Source: Polymorphum gilvum SL003B-26A1 (GTDB lineage Bacteria > Pseudomonadota > Alphaproteobacteria > Rhizobiales > Stappiaceae). Taken from it: a stretch of 64,000 bases of DNA. Positions 1 to 9,451 of this stretch are shown here, one piece after another. The notes beneath the pieces were generated by a model. It was given only the letters and a program-made list of their open reading frames with translations. It did not search any database and was not told the origin of the DNA. The position numbers were made by a program, and so were the translations under genes. The stretch covers positions 2,061,001 to 2,125,000 of the forward strand of contig NC_015259.1 in the NCBI RefSeq assembly GCF_000192745.1. Reading direction: 5' to 3'. How positions within the stretch are numbered: the stretch's first letter is position 1; each line of letters begins with the position of its first letter.

Positions 1-420
1 GTTCTCGCCGGTGAAATCATAGGCGTATTCGCCCATGTGCAGGCCGCCGAGCAGAACAGCGCCGGCCTCGGTCAGGCGCTCGATCAGGAAGGCGTCGGAG
101 GCGGCGGGCGGATTGTCCAGGTTGATCTTTGAGCCGGCGCGGGTCGGCAGGCCGGCGATGTCGAACAGATTCTTGACCGCGAAGGGCACGCCGGCAAGCG
201 GCAGGTCGGCGCCGGCGCTGAGTGCGGCATCGACCTTGTCCGCCTCCGCCAGGGCTCTCGGCGCGGCGATGTCGGTGAAGGCATTCACCTTGGGGTTCAG
301 CCGCTCGACGCGGACGAGGGCAGCCTCTGCGACCTCACGCGCACGGACCGCGCCGGAGCGCACCGCCGCTGCGGTTTGCGTGGCCGTCCAGGCGCCGGTC
401 TCGGCGGCGGGCGCGGTCAT
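1..420 (-). CDS. atzE: AtzE-like amidase, N-terminal part (runs off the left edge)
   Basis: This is the first 140 codons of an amidase-signature protein; the rest lies outside the window. The visible part has the usual N-terminal helices and then GVPFAVKNLFDIAGLPT, which holds the catalytic Lys of the Ser-cisSer-Lys triad (VKN), followed by TRAGSKIN. The Gly/Ser-rich signature would lie beyond the edge. The ATG overlaps the stop of the preceding AtzG-like gene in an ATGA junction. AtzE with its small partner AtzG hydrolyses 1-carboxybiuret in cyanuric acid degradation, so the AtzG-like neighbour, BiuH-like and AtzF genes make that role more likely than a generic amidase or GatA. The substrate is inferred from context. 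Confidence 0.8.
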   Translation of the reverse strand, partial: MTAPAAETGAWTATQTAAAVRSGAVRAREVAEAALVRVERLNPKVNAFTDIAAPRALAEADKVDAALSAGADLPLAGVPFAVKNLFDIAGLPTRAGSKINLDNPPAASDAFLIERLTEAGAVLLGGLHMGEYAYDFTGEN

Positions 421-605
421 GGCACGAACACCGGAGCCGGTTCGACGTGGTCGTCGAGCGGCAGGGACAGCACCAGCGCGGCGGCGCGGGCGGTCGCGGC
501 CATGTGCGCCTCGACGATCGGCCGCCAGGCGTCGTCGATGGACAGGCCCATGACCTTCTCCATATGGGCGACATGCGCCCGTTCGTCGAACGGCAGTTCG
601 GTCAC
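417..605 (-). CDS. atzG: AtzG-like small protein (DUF4089)
   Basis: A 62-residue protein starting at a GTG that follows a clear AGGAG site and overlaps the TGA of the upstream hydrolase gene. The sequence runs [20 protein letters not shown] and then an alanine-rich helix ending [15 protein letters not shown], the pattern of DUF4089/AtzG proteins, which are about 60-70 residues long. AtzG binds the amidase AtzE and is needed for a stable, active 1-carboxybiuret hydrolase. Its stop overlaps the ATG of the AtzE-like gene, so the two are translationally coupled. It has no enzymatic motif of its own. Identification rests on length, sequence style and the adjacent amidase. Confidence 0.75.
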   Translation of the reverse strand: MTELPFDERAHVAHMEKVMGLSIDDAWRPIVEAHMAATARAAALVLSLPLDDHVEPAPVFVP

Positions 606-1272
606 GTCGGTTCTCCTTCCAAGGCCTGGACAAGGCGGGCAAGGGGCGTCGTCCAGCCGACGATGCCGCCCTGTGCGCGGATCATGTCCAGCGTAGCCGC
701 CTTGAAGGCGGGGAAATAGCTCTCCGTCGCGTCCTCGATCAGCAGGCAGTCGAAGCCGCGGTCGTTGGCCTCGCGCATGGTGGTCTGCACGCAGACCTCC
801 GTGGTCACGCCGGCGAAGACGAGGCTCCTCGTGCCGAGACCGGCGAGGATCGCTCCGAGGTCGGTGGCATGGAAGGCGCCCTTGCCGGGTTTGTCGACAA
901 CGATTTCGCCGGCGCACGGCGCGCAGGCGGGAACGATCTCGGCACCCGGTTCGCCGCGCACGAGAATGCGCCCCATGGGACCGTTGTCGCCGATACGCAG
1001 GGATGGTGCGCCGCGGTTGCGCTTGGACGGCGGACAATCGGACAGGTCCGGCAGATGGTCCTCGCGGGTGTGGATGACCGGCCAGCCCCGGGTGCGAAAC
1101 AGGGCGAGCAGGTCGGCCGTCGGCTGCACGGCGCGCTGCAGATGCGACACGTCGTTGCCGAGCGTTTCGCCGAAGCCGCCGGGTTCGATGAAGTCGCGCT
1201 GCATGTCGATGACGATGAGCGCGACCGACGCCGGATCGAACGCGAAATCGAAGGGCTGCGCCTTGACCGTGA

Positions 1273-1276
<4 letters not shown>
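602..1276 (-). CDS. isochorismatase-family amidohydrolase, BiuH paralogue
   Basis: A 224-residue cysteine hydrolase of the isochorismatase fold. The catalytic triad is visible: Asp24 in VIDMQRDF, Lys129 in [10 protein letters not shown] and Cys162 in [11 protein letters not shown]. It is clearly related to the BiuH-like protein two genes upstream (shared [20 protein letters not shown] and [11 protein letters not shown] stretches) but lacks that protein's N-terminal extension and DPYPWP segment. It probably opens a C-N bond in a urea-like or ring-opened compound; whether that is biuret, a carboxylated biuret, or an N-carbamoyl amide cannot be told from sequence. It overlaps the ATPase gene upstream and the AtzG-like gene downstream by 4 bp each. 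Confidence 0.8.
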
Positions 1277-2826
<1,550 letters not shown>

Positions 2827-2828
2827 TG

Positions 2829-3560
2829 TCACTCTCCTGCGTCCAGCGCGGCAAGCAGCGCGTCACTGGTCGCCACCGCGCCGAACACGCCGCCCTGCAT
2901 CCTGATCATCTTCAGCGCGGCGAGGTGGTTGCCGTGGTCGGTGGCGCCGCAACAGTCCTCCAGCAGCAGGCATTCGAAGCCGCGGTCGTTGGCCTCGCGC
3001 ATGGTGGTGTGGACGCAGACGTCGGTGGTGATGCCGGTCAGAACCAGGTTGCGGATGCCGCGGGTGGCCAGGATCAGTTCCAGGTCGGTGGCGCAGAAGG
3101 ATCCCTTGCCGGGCTTGTCGATGACCGGTTCGCCGGGCAGGGGGGCGAGTTCGGGGATGATCTCCCAGCCGGGCTCGCCGCGCACCAGAATCCGGCCGCA
3201 GGGACCCGGATCGCCGATGCCGGCGCCGATTCTCCGCGAGCGCCAGCGCTTGTTGGCCGGCAGGTCCGCCAGGTCTGGCCGATGCCCCTCGCGGGTGTGC
3301 AGGACGTGATAGCCCTGCGCGCGCATGGCGGCGAGCACCCGCCCGATCGGCTCGATCGGTGCGCGGGTGAGCGACAGGTCGTAGCCCATGGCGTCGACAT
3401 AGCCGCCCTGGCCGCAGAAGTCCGTCTGCATGTCGATGACGATCAGCGCGGTGTTGTCGGGCCGGAGGTCTCCGTCGAACGGCCACGGATAGGGATCGGC
3501 CTTGACCGGACCCACGCGGCTGGTGACGTCCCTGCCGGTTCTGATGTCGACGACACTCAT
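2829..3560 (-). CDS. biuH: biuret amidohydrolase (BiuH-like isochorismatase-family enzyme)
   Basis: A 243-residue cysteine hydrolase whose sequence closely recalls the rhizobial biuret hydrolase Biu[12 protein letters not shown] near the start, then [36 protein letters not shown] and [20 protein letters not shown]. The catalytic residues are Asp43, Lys149 ([10 protein letters not shown]) and Cys182 ([10 protein letters not shown]). BiuH cleaves biuret to allophanate and ammonia, the cytoplasmic step before AtzF. Similarity to BiuH is from memory of the family and was not computed. The gene lies 6 bp after the formamidase stop and its own stop lies at the start of the ATPase gene, so all are in one operon. 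A paralogue follows at 602-1276. Confidence 0.82.
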   Translation of the reverse strand: MSVVDIRTGRDVTSRVGPVKADPYPWPFDGDLRPDNTALIVIDMQTDFCGQGGYVDAMGYDLSLTRAPIEPIGRVLAAMRAQGYHVLHTREGHRPDLADLPANKRWRSRRIGAGIGDPGPCGRILVRGEPGWEIIPELAPLPGEPVIDKPGKGSFCATDLELILATRGIRNLVLTGITTDVCVHTTMREANDRGFECLLLEDCCGATDHGNHLAALKMIRMQGGVFGAVATSDALLAALDAGE

Positions 3561-3566
3561 ATCCGC

Positions 3567-4586
3567 CTACTCCGCCGCATCCTTGACGGCCTTTTCGCCG
3601 TAAGCCCGTGTCGGCGCGGGGAAGCCGCAGGAGGTGCCGTCGACGTGGACGACCGCGTCCTCCCAAGGCAGGCGGTAGGTCCCGGCGACGAGGTCGGACA
3701 TGTAGGTGTAGGGGCAGTCCCGGGCGCCGCCCTTGACGGCGACGTAGCCGCGGTGGCCGAACTGGTAGATGTTGTTCTCCACGCCCCAGTGGATACGCGC
3801 CTCGCGCACGAGGTCGGGGCGGACCTCCGCGGTGATGATCTCGTTCGGCCGTCCGGACGTGCCGTGGGCGAGAATGGTGCCGTCGAAATTGACGATCATG
3901 CCTTCGCCCATGCTGTCGAAGGTGCCGTCGCTGCCGCACATGCAGACGTTGGCGGTCACCATCAGGTTGCAGAAGGCGTTGGACTGGTTGGTGAACTTCC
4001 AGCTCTCGCGGATCGGCGCGGTGTAGCCGGCGGTGCGGATCATGATCTCTGCGCCCTTGTAGGCGCATTCGCGGGCCATTTCCGGAAACATGCCGTCATG
4101 GCAGATGATCAGCGCCAGCTTGCAGCCCTTCGGGCCGTCGATGACCGGGATGCCGAGATCGCCCGGCTCCCACGGTTCGACCGGCACCCAGGGGTGGAGC
4201 TTGCGATAGTAGAGCTTCAGTTCGCCCGTGTTGTCGATGACGAGACCGGAGTTGTAGGGCATGCCGCCGGGGTTCAGCTCCATGATCGAGAAGCAGCCCC
4301 AGATGTCGTTGTCGACGCAGGCCTGCTTGAAAGCGCCGACTTCCGGGCCGTCGAGCGTGCACATGATGTCCGGGTTGGTGTCCATGGACAGCCCGTGCAG
4401 GGCATATTCCGGGAACACCACCAGGTCCATCGAGGCCATGTTGCGCCGGGCCTTGCCGACCATGTCGACGATGACCTGCGTCTGCGCCGCCAGATCCTGT
4501 TTCGTCACCACATTCGGGAGCTGCAATTGCACCATGCCGAGGACGACACCGTTGGGAGACTTGTTGAGACCACCGAGTCCGCTCAT
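3567..4586 (-). CDS. amiF: formamidase (nitrilase superfamily)
   Basis: A 339-residue nitrilase-superfamily amidase matching the AmiF formamidase type in length and motifs, hydrolysing formamide to formate and ammonia. The Glu-Lys-Cys triad is visible as Glu60 in VVFPEYALHG, Lys129 in LYYRKLHPW and Cys162 in LIICHDGMFPE. The WEPGDLGIPV and WGVENNIYQFGHRGYVA stretches are typical of formamidases and distinguish it from longer-chain aliphatic amidases such as AmiE. It sits between the permease genes and the biuret-type hydrolase, so it probably contributes ammonia from formamide or a related small amide taken up by the same importer. Substrate preference within the AmiE/AmiF pair is the main uncertainty. 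Confidence 0.88.
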   Translation of the reverse strand: MSGLGGLNKSPNGVVLGMVQLQLPNVVTKQDLAAQTQVIVDMVGKARRNMASMDLVVFPEYALHGLSMDTNPDIMCTLDGPEVGAFKQACVDNDIWGCFSIMELNPGGMPYNSGLVIDNTGELKLYYRKLHPWVPVEPWEPGDLGIPVIDGPKGCKLALIICHDGMFPEMARECAYKGAEIMIRTAGYTAPIRESWKFTNQSNAFCNLMVTANVCMCGSDGTFDSMGEGMIVNFDGTILAHGTSGRPNEIITAEVRPDLVREARIHWGVENNIYQFGHRGYVAVKGGARDCPYTYMSDLVAGTYRLPWEDAVVHVDGTSCGFPAPTRAYGEKAVKDAAE

Positions 4587-4604
4587 GGGCTTAGCGTCCT
4601 TTCC

Positions 4605-5528
4605 TCACTTGGTGATGGAGAGTTCCCCGGGCGCACCCTTGAGGGAACGCCTGGGCGAGACGCTGGCGATCATGATCAGCAGCGTCATGATGTAGGGGGC
4701 GGCATTGAAGAAGTGGTAGCCGCGCGAGATGCCGATCGACTGCAGCGCCGGACCGAGTGCGCCGGCGGCGCCGAACAGCAGGGCGGCGGCGAAGCAGTAG
4801 AGCGGATTCCAGCGCGCGAAGATGACCAGGGCGACCGCCATCAGGCCCTGGCCGGAGGACAGGCCTTCCGTCCAGCTGCCGGGATAGTAGAGCGACAGGA
4901 ACGAGCCGCCGATGCCGGCACAGAAGCCGCCGGCCATGGTCGACAGCAGGCGGACCCGGTTGACGTCGATGCCGAGGGCGAGGGCGGCAGGCGCGCTGTC
5001 GCCGGTGGTGCGCACGACCAGACCCCAGCGGGTGTTCCGAAGTGCCCACCACAGCACGAGCGCGAGCACGACGCCGAGCAGGAACAGCGGGTTGATTTCC
5101 AGCGCCTGACGCACGGCCGGAGTGTCGCTCCAGGCGCCGAAGGAGATCGACGGCAGGCGCGGGGCCTGCGGCTGGATGTAGGCCTTGCCGAAGAAGAAGG
5201 CGAGGCCGGTGCCGAACAGCATCAGCGCGATGCCGATGGCGATGTCGTTGACCTTCTGCAGCTTGCACAGGAAGCCGTGCAGGGCACCGAACAGGGAGCC
5301 GGCGAAGCCTGCGACCAGCACCCCGAGCCAGGGCGAGCCGGTGTGGTAGGAGATGGCGTAGCCGGACATGGCGCCGAAGACGAGTGTGCCTTCGAGGCCG
5401 AGGTTGATGCGGCCGGATTTCTCGGTCAGCGTCTCGCCGAGGCTGACGAACAGGAACGGGGTGGACACCCGGATCGCGCCGGCGAACATGGCGAGCAGGA
5501 CGGTGGCGAGGCCGGTTTCGTCGCTCAT
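4605..5528 (-). CDS. ABC importer permease, BMP/nucleoside type (second permease)
   Basis: A 307-residue inner-membrane permease with about eight to nine hydrophobic segments. It carries SLGETLTEKSGRINLGLEGT near the N-terminus, the hallmark of the YufQ/NupC-like permeases of nucleoside and BMP-type importers, and a central NDIAIGIALMLFGTGLAFFF segment. The ATG shares one base with the stop of the upstream permease (TGATG), indicating translational coupling. It would form the membrane channel with the 5528-6640 protein. The substrate is not evident from the sequence; the surrounding biuret/formamide hydrolases suggest a small nitrogen-rich compound such as a urea derivative or a ring precursor of it. 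Confidence 0.88.
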   Translation of the reverse strand: MSDETGLATVLLAMFAGAIRVSTPFLFVSLGETLTEKSGRINLGLEGTLVFGAMSGYAISYHTGSPWLGVLVAGFAGSLFGALHGFLCKLQKVNDIAIGIALMLFGTGLAFFFGKAYIQPQAPRLPSISFGAWSDTPAVRQALEINPLFLLGVVLALVLWWALRNTRWGLVVRTTGDSAPAALALGIDVNRVRLLSTMAGGFCAGIGGSFLSLYYPGSWTEGLSSGQGLMAVALVIFARWNPLYCFAAALLFGAAGALGPALQSIGISRGYHFFNAAPYIMTLLIMIASVSPRRSLKGAPGELSITK

Positions 5529-6640
5529 CAGGCGGCTCCCTTGCCGCGGAAGAACGGCAGGCGGCCGTAGAAGGTCTCGCTGACCAGGAGCACCACGAAG
5601 ATCAGACCCTGGAGGACCAGAACGGTCGCGTCGGGCAGGTCCATGCGGCGCTGGACGAGGCCGCCGGAGGCGGCCAGGCCGCCAAGGAAGATCGCCACCG
5701 GCACGATCACCAGCGGATTGTGGCGGGCGAGGAACGACACCAGGATGCCGGTAAAGCCGTAGCCGGCGATCAGCGAGGCATTGGCCTTGCCGTGGATGGC
5801 GGCGACCTCGAAGAAGCCGGCCAGCCCGGCACAGGCGCCGGCGATGGCGCAGGAGACGACCATCAGCCTGCCGACCGGCAGGCCCTGCGCCTTGGCCGCG
5901 CGCAGGTTGCCGCCGGCGATGCGCGCGGCGAAGCCGAAGGTGGTGCGGTTCATCAGCACGTAGAGGGCCAGGCAGAGCGCGATGCCGGCGGCCAGGCCCC
6001 AATGCACGTCGGTGCCGGGCATCGCGCCGATCATGTTGTCCTTGCCGATCGGCATGGTCGAGGGCTTGTTCGGGTCGGAGGGATCGCGCAGCGCGCCCTC
6101 TACGAAGAAATTGAGGATCGACACGGCGATGTAGAACAGCAGCAGGGACGAGATGGTCTCGTTGACGCCCCGGTAGTGGCGCAGGGCGCCGACGATGGCG
6201 ATCCAGAGCCCGCCGGCGAGCACGGAGGCCAGGGCCATGACCGTGAGCAGGGCAGGGGCCGGGACGGCGCCGACCAGCGGAATGGCGATGGTGGCGGCGG
6301 CAAAGCCGCCGAGGACGAGCGCGCCTTCGCCGCCGATGACGACGAGGCCGAGGCGGGCCGGGATGGCGACGCAGAGCGCGGTGAAGACGAGCGGAGCCGA
6401 TCGCACAAGCGTGTTCTGCCAGGAAAAACCGGTGCCGAAGCCGCCGCGCCAGACCAGGGAGAAGAATTCGGCCGGCGATTTTCCAAGCGCCAGCAGGAAG
6501 GCGGAAAACAGGGCAGCAGAGACGAGGAGCGCCAGGAACGGCATGACGACGTATTCGGACGACCGGCGGAGGCGGTCGAGCGCCTCGGAAACAGTGCCGG
6601 ACGACGTCGCCAGCGTTGATGGGTGCGCGGTGTCGAGCAT
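5528..6640 (-). CDS. ABC importer permease, BMP/nucleoside type (first permease)
   Basis: A 370-residue multi-spanning inner-membrane protein of the YufP-like permease class, with the characteristic VIGGEGALVLGGFAAA motif and the loop NETISSLLLFYIAVSILNFF. The first ~45 residues are hydrophilic and cytoplasmic. The ATG at 6640 is preceded by GGAGAG; upstream in-frame codons exist but lack a ribosome site. It pairs with the 4605-5528 permease, the double ATPase and the BMP binding protein. About 175 bp without recognisable genes separate it from the binding-protein gene, a common arrangement that lets the binding protein be made in excess. Confidence 0.88.
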   Translation of the reverse strand: MLDTAHPSTLATSSGTVSEALDRLRRSSEYVVMPFLALLVSAALFSAFLLALGKSPAEFFSLVWRGGFGTGFSWQNTLVRSAPLVFTALCVAIPARLGLVVIGGEGALVLGGFAAATIAIPLVGAVPAPALLTVMALASVLAGGLWIAIVGALRHYRGVNETISSLLLFYIAVSILNFFVEGALRDPSDPNKPSTMPIGKDNMIGAMPGTDVHWGLAAGIALCLALYVLMNRTTFGFAARIAGGNLRAAKAQGLPVGRLMVVSCAIAGACAGLAGFFEVAAIHGKANASLIAGYGFTGILVSFLARHNPLVIVPVAIFLGGLAASGGLVQRRMDLPDATVLVLQGLIFVVLLVSETFYGRLPFFRGKGAA

Positions 6641-6815
6641 GTCGCTCTCCGGTGGTTGCGATGGGTCCCGGCAGGGGCCGGGAAATCTCCTCTCGTCGGG
6701 GAGGGGGAGCGAGGGGGCGCCGGAATGCTCCGCCGGCCCCCGGTTGCTCACCCGGAGCTTCGCGCCCGCCTCTCCCGAGGGGCAAGGCGGGCCGGGGCGA
6801 TGCCCGTCGGCGACC

Positions 6816-7928
6816 TCAGGTTATCGATCCGACGACGCCCTCGATCAGGAAGTCGGTCTGGTCGAGCGCGGGCTCGTAGTTGTCGAACGAGGCGCCGGCG
6901 GCGAGCAGCGGCGTGCCGTCCTGCTTGTTGATCGGGCCGACGAAGATCGGCTTGCCGGCCTTGACCTCCTCGCGGGCGGCGTCGGCGGCGGCGATCGCTT
7001 CCGGCGTCGCGCCGGCGCCGTAGGGAGTGTTCTGGACGAAGTCGACGTCGAAGCCGCCGCCAGAGAAATTCGGCAGCGTCTTGCCCTCGGCCAGGTCGGC
7101 GGAGAACATCTTGTAGATGGTCGCCCACTTGTATTCGGCGCCGGTGATGAAGCCCTTCGGCGCCAGCGGTGCCTGCGAGGCATTGTGGCCGCAGCACTTG
7201 ATGCCACGGGCTTCCGCGGTCTCGATCACCACCTTCGGGCCGTCGACATGGCAGGTCAGCACGTCGCAGCCGGCGTCGATCAGGGCGTTGGCGGCTTCCG
7301 CCTCGCGCACCGGCATCGACCACTCTCCGGTGAAGATCACCTGGACGGTGGCGTTCGGGTTGACCTTGCGGGCGCCGAGCAGGAACGAGTTGATGTTGCG
7401 CAGCACCATGCCGATCGGCTTGGCGGCGACGAAGCCGAGCTTGTTGGTGGTCGTGCACAGGCCGGCGGCGATGCCGTCGACATAGTGGGCCTGGTCGAGG
7501 TAGCCGAAGTAGCTGCCGGCGTTCTTCGGATCGGCCTCGCTCCACAGCGGCGCAGCGTGGCGGAACTGGACATCCGGGTACTTGGCGGCAAGATCGAGCA
7601 CGAACGGCTTGTAGTAGCCGAAGGAGGTGGCGAAGATCAGGTTGGCGCCGTCGAGGTTGATCATCGACTCGATCGACTTGGAGACCGCGATCGTCTCCGC
7701 CACGTTCTCCTCCTCGACCACGGTGACGCCGGGAACCTCCTTCAGCGCGGTGGCGGCGACCGCGTGGGCCTGGTTCCAGCCGAAGTCGTCGCGCGGGCCG
7801 ACATAGACGATGCCGACGGTCAGTCCGGCGGCGGAGGCGAGGCGGGGCATGCCGCCGGCGGCCAGGCCGAGGATGCCGGCAGCCGAGCCTTGAAGGAGGG
7901 AACGGCGGGAGAGTTCGAATTTCGACAT
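6816..7928 (-). CDS. BMP-family periplasmic substrate-binding protein with Tat-like signal
   Basis: A 370-residue exported binding protein of the BMP/Med (basic membrane protein, PnrA-like) family: GLTVGIVYVGPRDDFGWNQA at the mature N-terminus, then the LIFATSFGYYKPF and FGYLDQAHYVDGIAAG motifs of this family. The signal peptide begins SKFELSRRSLLQG and has a twin-arginine look before a hydrophobic stretch ending LASA. The start follows AAAGGAG. It is the first gene of the importer/hydrolase operon. Relatives bind purine nucleosides, but rhizobial members next to amidohydrolases are thought to bind urea-like or cyclic ureide compounds; the ligand is open here. Confidence 0.88.
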   Translation of the reverse strand: MSKFELSRRSLLQGSAAGILGLAAGGMPRLASAAGLTVGIVYVGPRDDFGWNQAHAVAATALKEVPGVTVVEEENVAETIAVSKSIESMINLDGANLIFATSFGYYKPFVLDLAAKYPDVQFRHAAPLWSEADPKNAGSYFGYLDQAHYVDGIAAGLCTTTNKLGFVAAKPIGMVLRNINSFLLGARKVNPNATVQVIFTGEWSMPVREAEAANALIDAGCDVLTCHVDGPKVVIETAEARGIKCCGHNASQAPLAPKGFITGAEYKWATIYKMFSADLAEGKTLPNFSGGGFDVDFVQNTPYGAGATPEAIAAADAAREEVKAGKPIFVGPINKQDGTPLLAAGASFDNYEPALDQTDFLIEGVVGSIT

Positions 7929-8196
7929 GGTGCGCTCCTTTGCGGGTCCGAAGACCATTGCCAGTGCATCTGGTGGCAGTGCATCTCGCGGGGCGATCCG
8001 CTCGACGCGGCGGCCTCGGATCACGATCTTGCAACCGGTGTGCCAGCTTGAAGTGTCGACGCGCTATCGGCGGAGATACGATCCAAGTTACTGATTTAAA
8101 AGGAATATTCTTCGTGGATTGGAGTTCGGGGCGAACGGAACAGCGGCAGGGGCATCGTTCGACGCTTAAATTGCATACAATCAAACAGAGAATGCC

Positions 8197-8220
8197 AAAA
8201 AAATAGGCGGCATTGCCGCC
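8197..8220 (-). terminator. rho-independent terminator downstream of the 2OG-oxygenase gene
   Basis: Read on the minus strand, a GC-only stem GGCGGC/GCCGCC with a 3-nt loop is followed after two bases by seven T residues (8197-8203). It lies about 240 bp beyond the stop of the 8460-9428 gene and separates the atzF/oxygenase transcript from the importer operon. Confidence 0.75.
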
Positions 8221-8427
8221 GCCTCAGACTGCCGACACCCCTCCAAGCGAGTCATCCCGCACGCAGCGAAGCGCAGATGCGGGATCGGCGAGCCGGGGCC
8301 TCTCGGTCTCCATTGTTGAAGCCATCGACACCGTGGCTCTCCGGTTCCGGCTCGGGCTCCGCTTGGCCGGAATGACAGCGGTGAGGCTGCGGGTGTGTCG
8401 GCACGCTGAGGCGGCATTGCTGCCGCC
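8206..8427. repeat. composite palindromic intergenic element (~220 bp)
   Basis: The outer arms, 8206-8240 and 8391-8427, are imperfect inverted repeats of each other: both contain GCCGCCTCAG and TGCCGACAC in opposite orientation, and each arm itself contains a small GGCGGC/GCCGCC hairpin. Inside, 8251-8260 (GTCATCCCGC) and 8367-8376 (CCGGAATGAC) form a second inverted pair of the kind found in dispersed intergenic repeats of rhizobia. No open frame with coding character runs through it. It could be a non-autonomous repeat or a degenerate REP-like element; copies elsewhere cannot be checked from this window. Confidence 0.6.
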
Positions 8428-8459
8428 TGTTTGTCGTGCGATTGCGTGACGCGCCGCCC

Positions 8460-9428
8460 TCAGGCGCTCTTGCGCCTGACCGGTTCGTAGCTGGCGTCGA
8501 GCTTCATCTTCAGATAGTCGGCGCCGGGCACCGGCGGGTAGCGCGCCGGGGTGTCCGGACCCTGGCAGCTCGGCATGCAGGCGACCTCGGCGTCCGGGTT
8601 CGGGTCGAGGAAGAAGGCGATGGAATAGCGCTCGCGCCCGCCGCGGTTGACCACGCGGTGCGGGGTCGAGACGTAGACGTCGTTGGTCCAGCGCATCAGG
8701 CAGTCGCCGATGTTGCAGACGAAGGCGCCGGGGATGGTCGGCGCGGCGATCCAGGTGCCGTCGCGGCGCTGGACCTCCAGGCCGCCGACGTCGTCGGGCA
8801 GCAGAATGGTGATGTTGCCGTAGTCGGTATGCGTGCCGGCGCCGATCTGGCCTTCCTCGGCGCTCGGCGGCTGGGGCGGATAGTGCAGCAGGCGCAGGGT
8901 GGCGAGCGGCGCGTCGAGCTTGTCCTCGAAGAAGTCGGGCGCCGCGCCGAGGTCGACGGCGATGGCCCGGTGCATCTGGCGACCGAGTCGCCAGACGGCG
9001 TTGAAATAGGCAAGCACGGTGTCGCGCCAGCCGGGCAGCGCCGGCCACTGGTTGACGGCGCGGAACGGCTCTCCAGCCAGGATGCGCGGGTCGTCGGCAC
9101 GAAGGTCGAGGCCGATGTTGAAGGCTTCCTTCAGGTCGGACGGCTTGCTCGGGTCGAGGTTCTCGCCCTTCATCGGCACGTAGCCGCGGTTGGTGCGGAA
9201 GAAGTCCCTGGTCAGCTCCATCTTGGTCTCGAGCGGCTGAGCGAACAGCGTGCGCGCGGCCGCAAAGGTCGCCTCGATCAGCGCCGGGTCGATGCCGTGG
9301 CCGGTGACATAGAAGAAGCCGATGTCGCGCGCCGCATGGCCGAGGTCCGAGGCGACCTGCTCAAGGCCGCCGGGGCGCTGCTCCAGCAGCGGCGTGAGGT
9401 CGATGATCGGCAGTCGTTCGGTGCTCAT
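8460..9428 (-). CDS. 2-oxoglutarate/Fe(II) oxygenase, isopenicillin N synthase-like
   Basis: A 322-residue non-haem iron oxygenase. The N-terminal half carries the DIOX_N pattern (IGFFYVTGHGID), the C-terminal half the jelly-roll with iron ligands His200 and Asp202 (GTHTDYGNITILL) and His257 (STPHRVVN), and the 2-oxoglutarate-binding Arg267-x-Ser269 (RYSIAFF). Length and motifs suit the bacterial isopenicillin N synthase-like group, which oxidises small molecules. It is 23 bp from the allophanate hydrolase gene upstream and probably co-transcribed with it, so a role in preparing a nitrogenous ring or N-alkyl compound for hydrolysis is plausible. The substrate is unknown. Confidence 0.85.
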   Translation of the reverse strand: MSTERLPIIDLTPLLEQRPGGLEQVASDLGHAARDIGFFYVTGHGIDPALIEATFAAARTLFAQPLETKMELTRDFFRTNRGYVPMKGENLDPSKPSDLKEAFNIGLDLRADDPRILAGEPFRAVNQWPALPGWRDTVLAYFNAVWRLGRQMHRAIAVDLGAAPDFFEDKLDAPLATLRLLHYPPQPPSAEEGQIGAGTHTDYGNITILLPDDVGGLEVQRRDGTWIAAPTIPGAFVCNIGDCLMRWTNDVYVSTPHRVVNRGGRERYSIAFFLDPNPDAEVACMPSCQGPDTPARYPPVPGADYLKMKLDASYEPVRRKSA

Positions 9429-9451
9429 GGGGCGGTCCTTTTCGGTGCGGG

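Larger units (their letters stand above)
7929..8459. other. 531-bp intergenic region: operon upstream region, terminator and palindromic repeat
   Basis: No gene is supported here. The right half (8206-8427) is a composite palindromic repeat and contains a terminator for the gene to the right; the left part, about 7929-8195, is AT-richer near 8085-8195 and must hold the promoter of the importer operon read to the left. I could not fix -35/-10 boxes with confidence. Confidence 0.6.
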
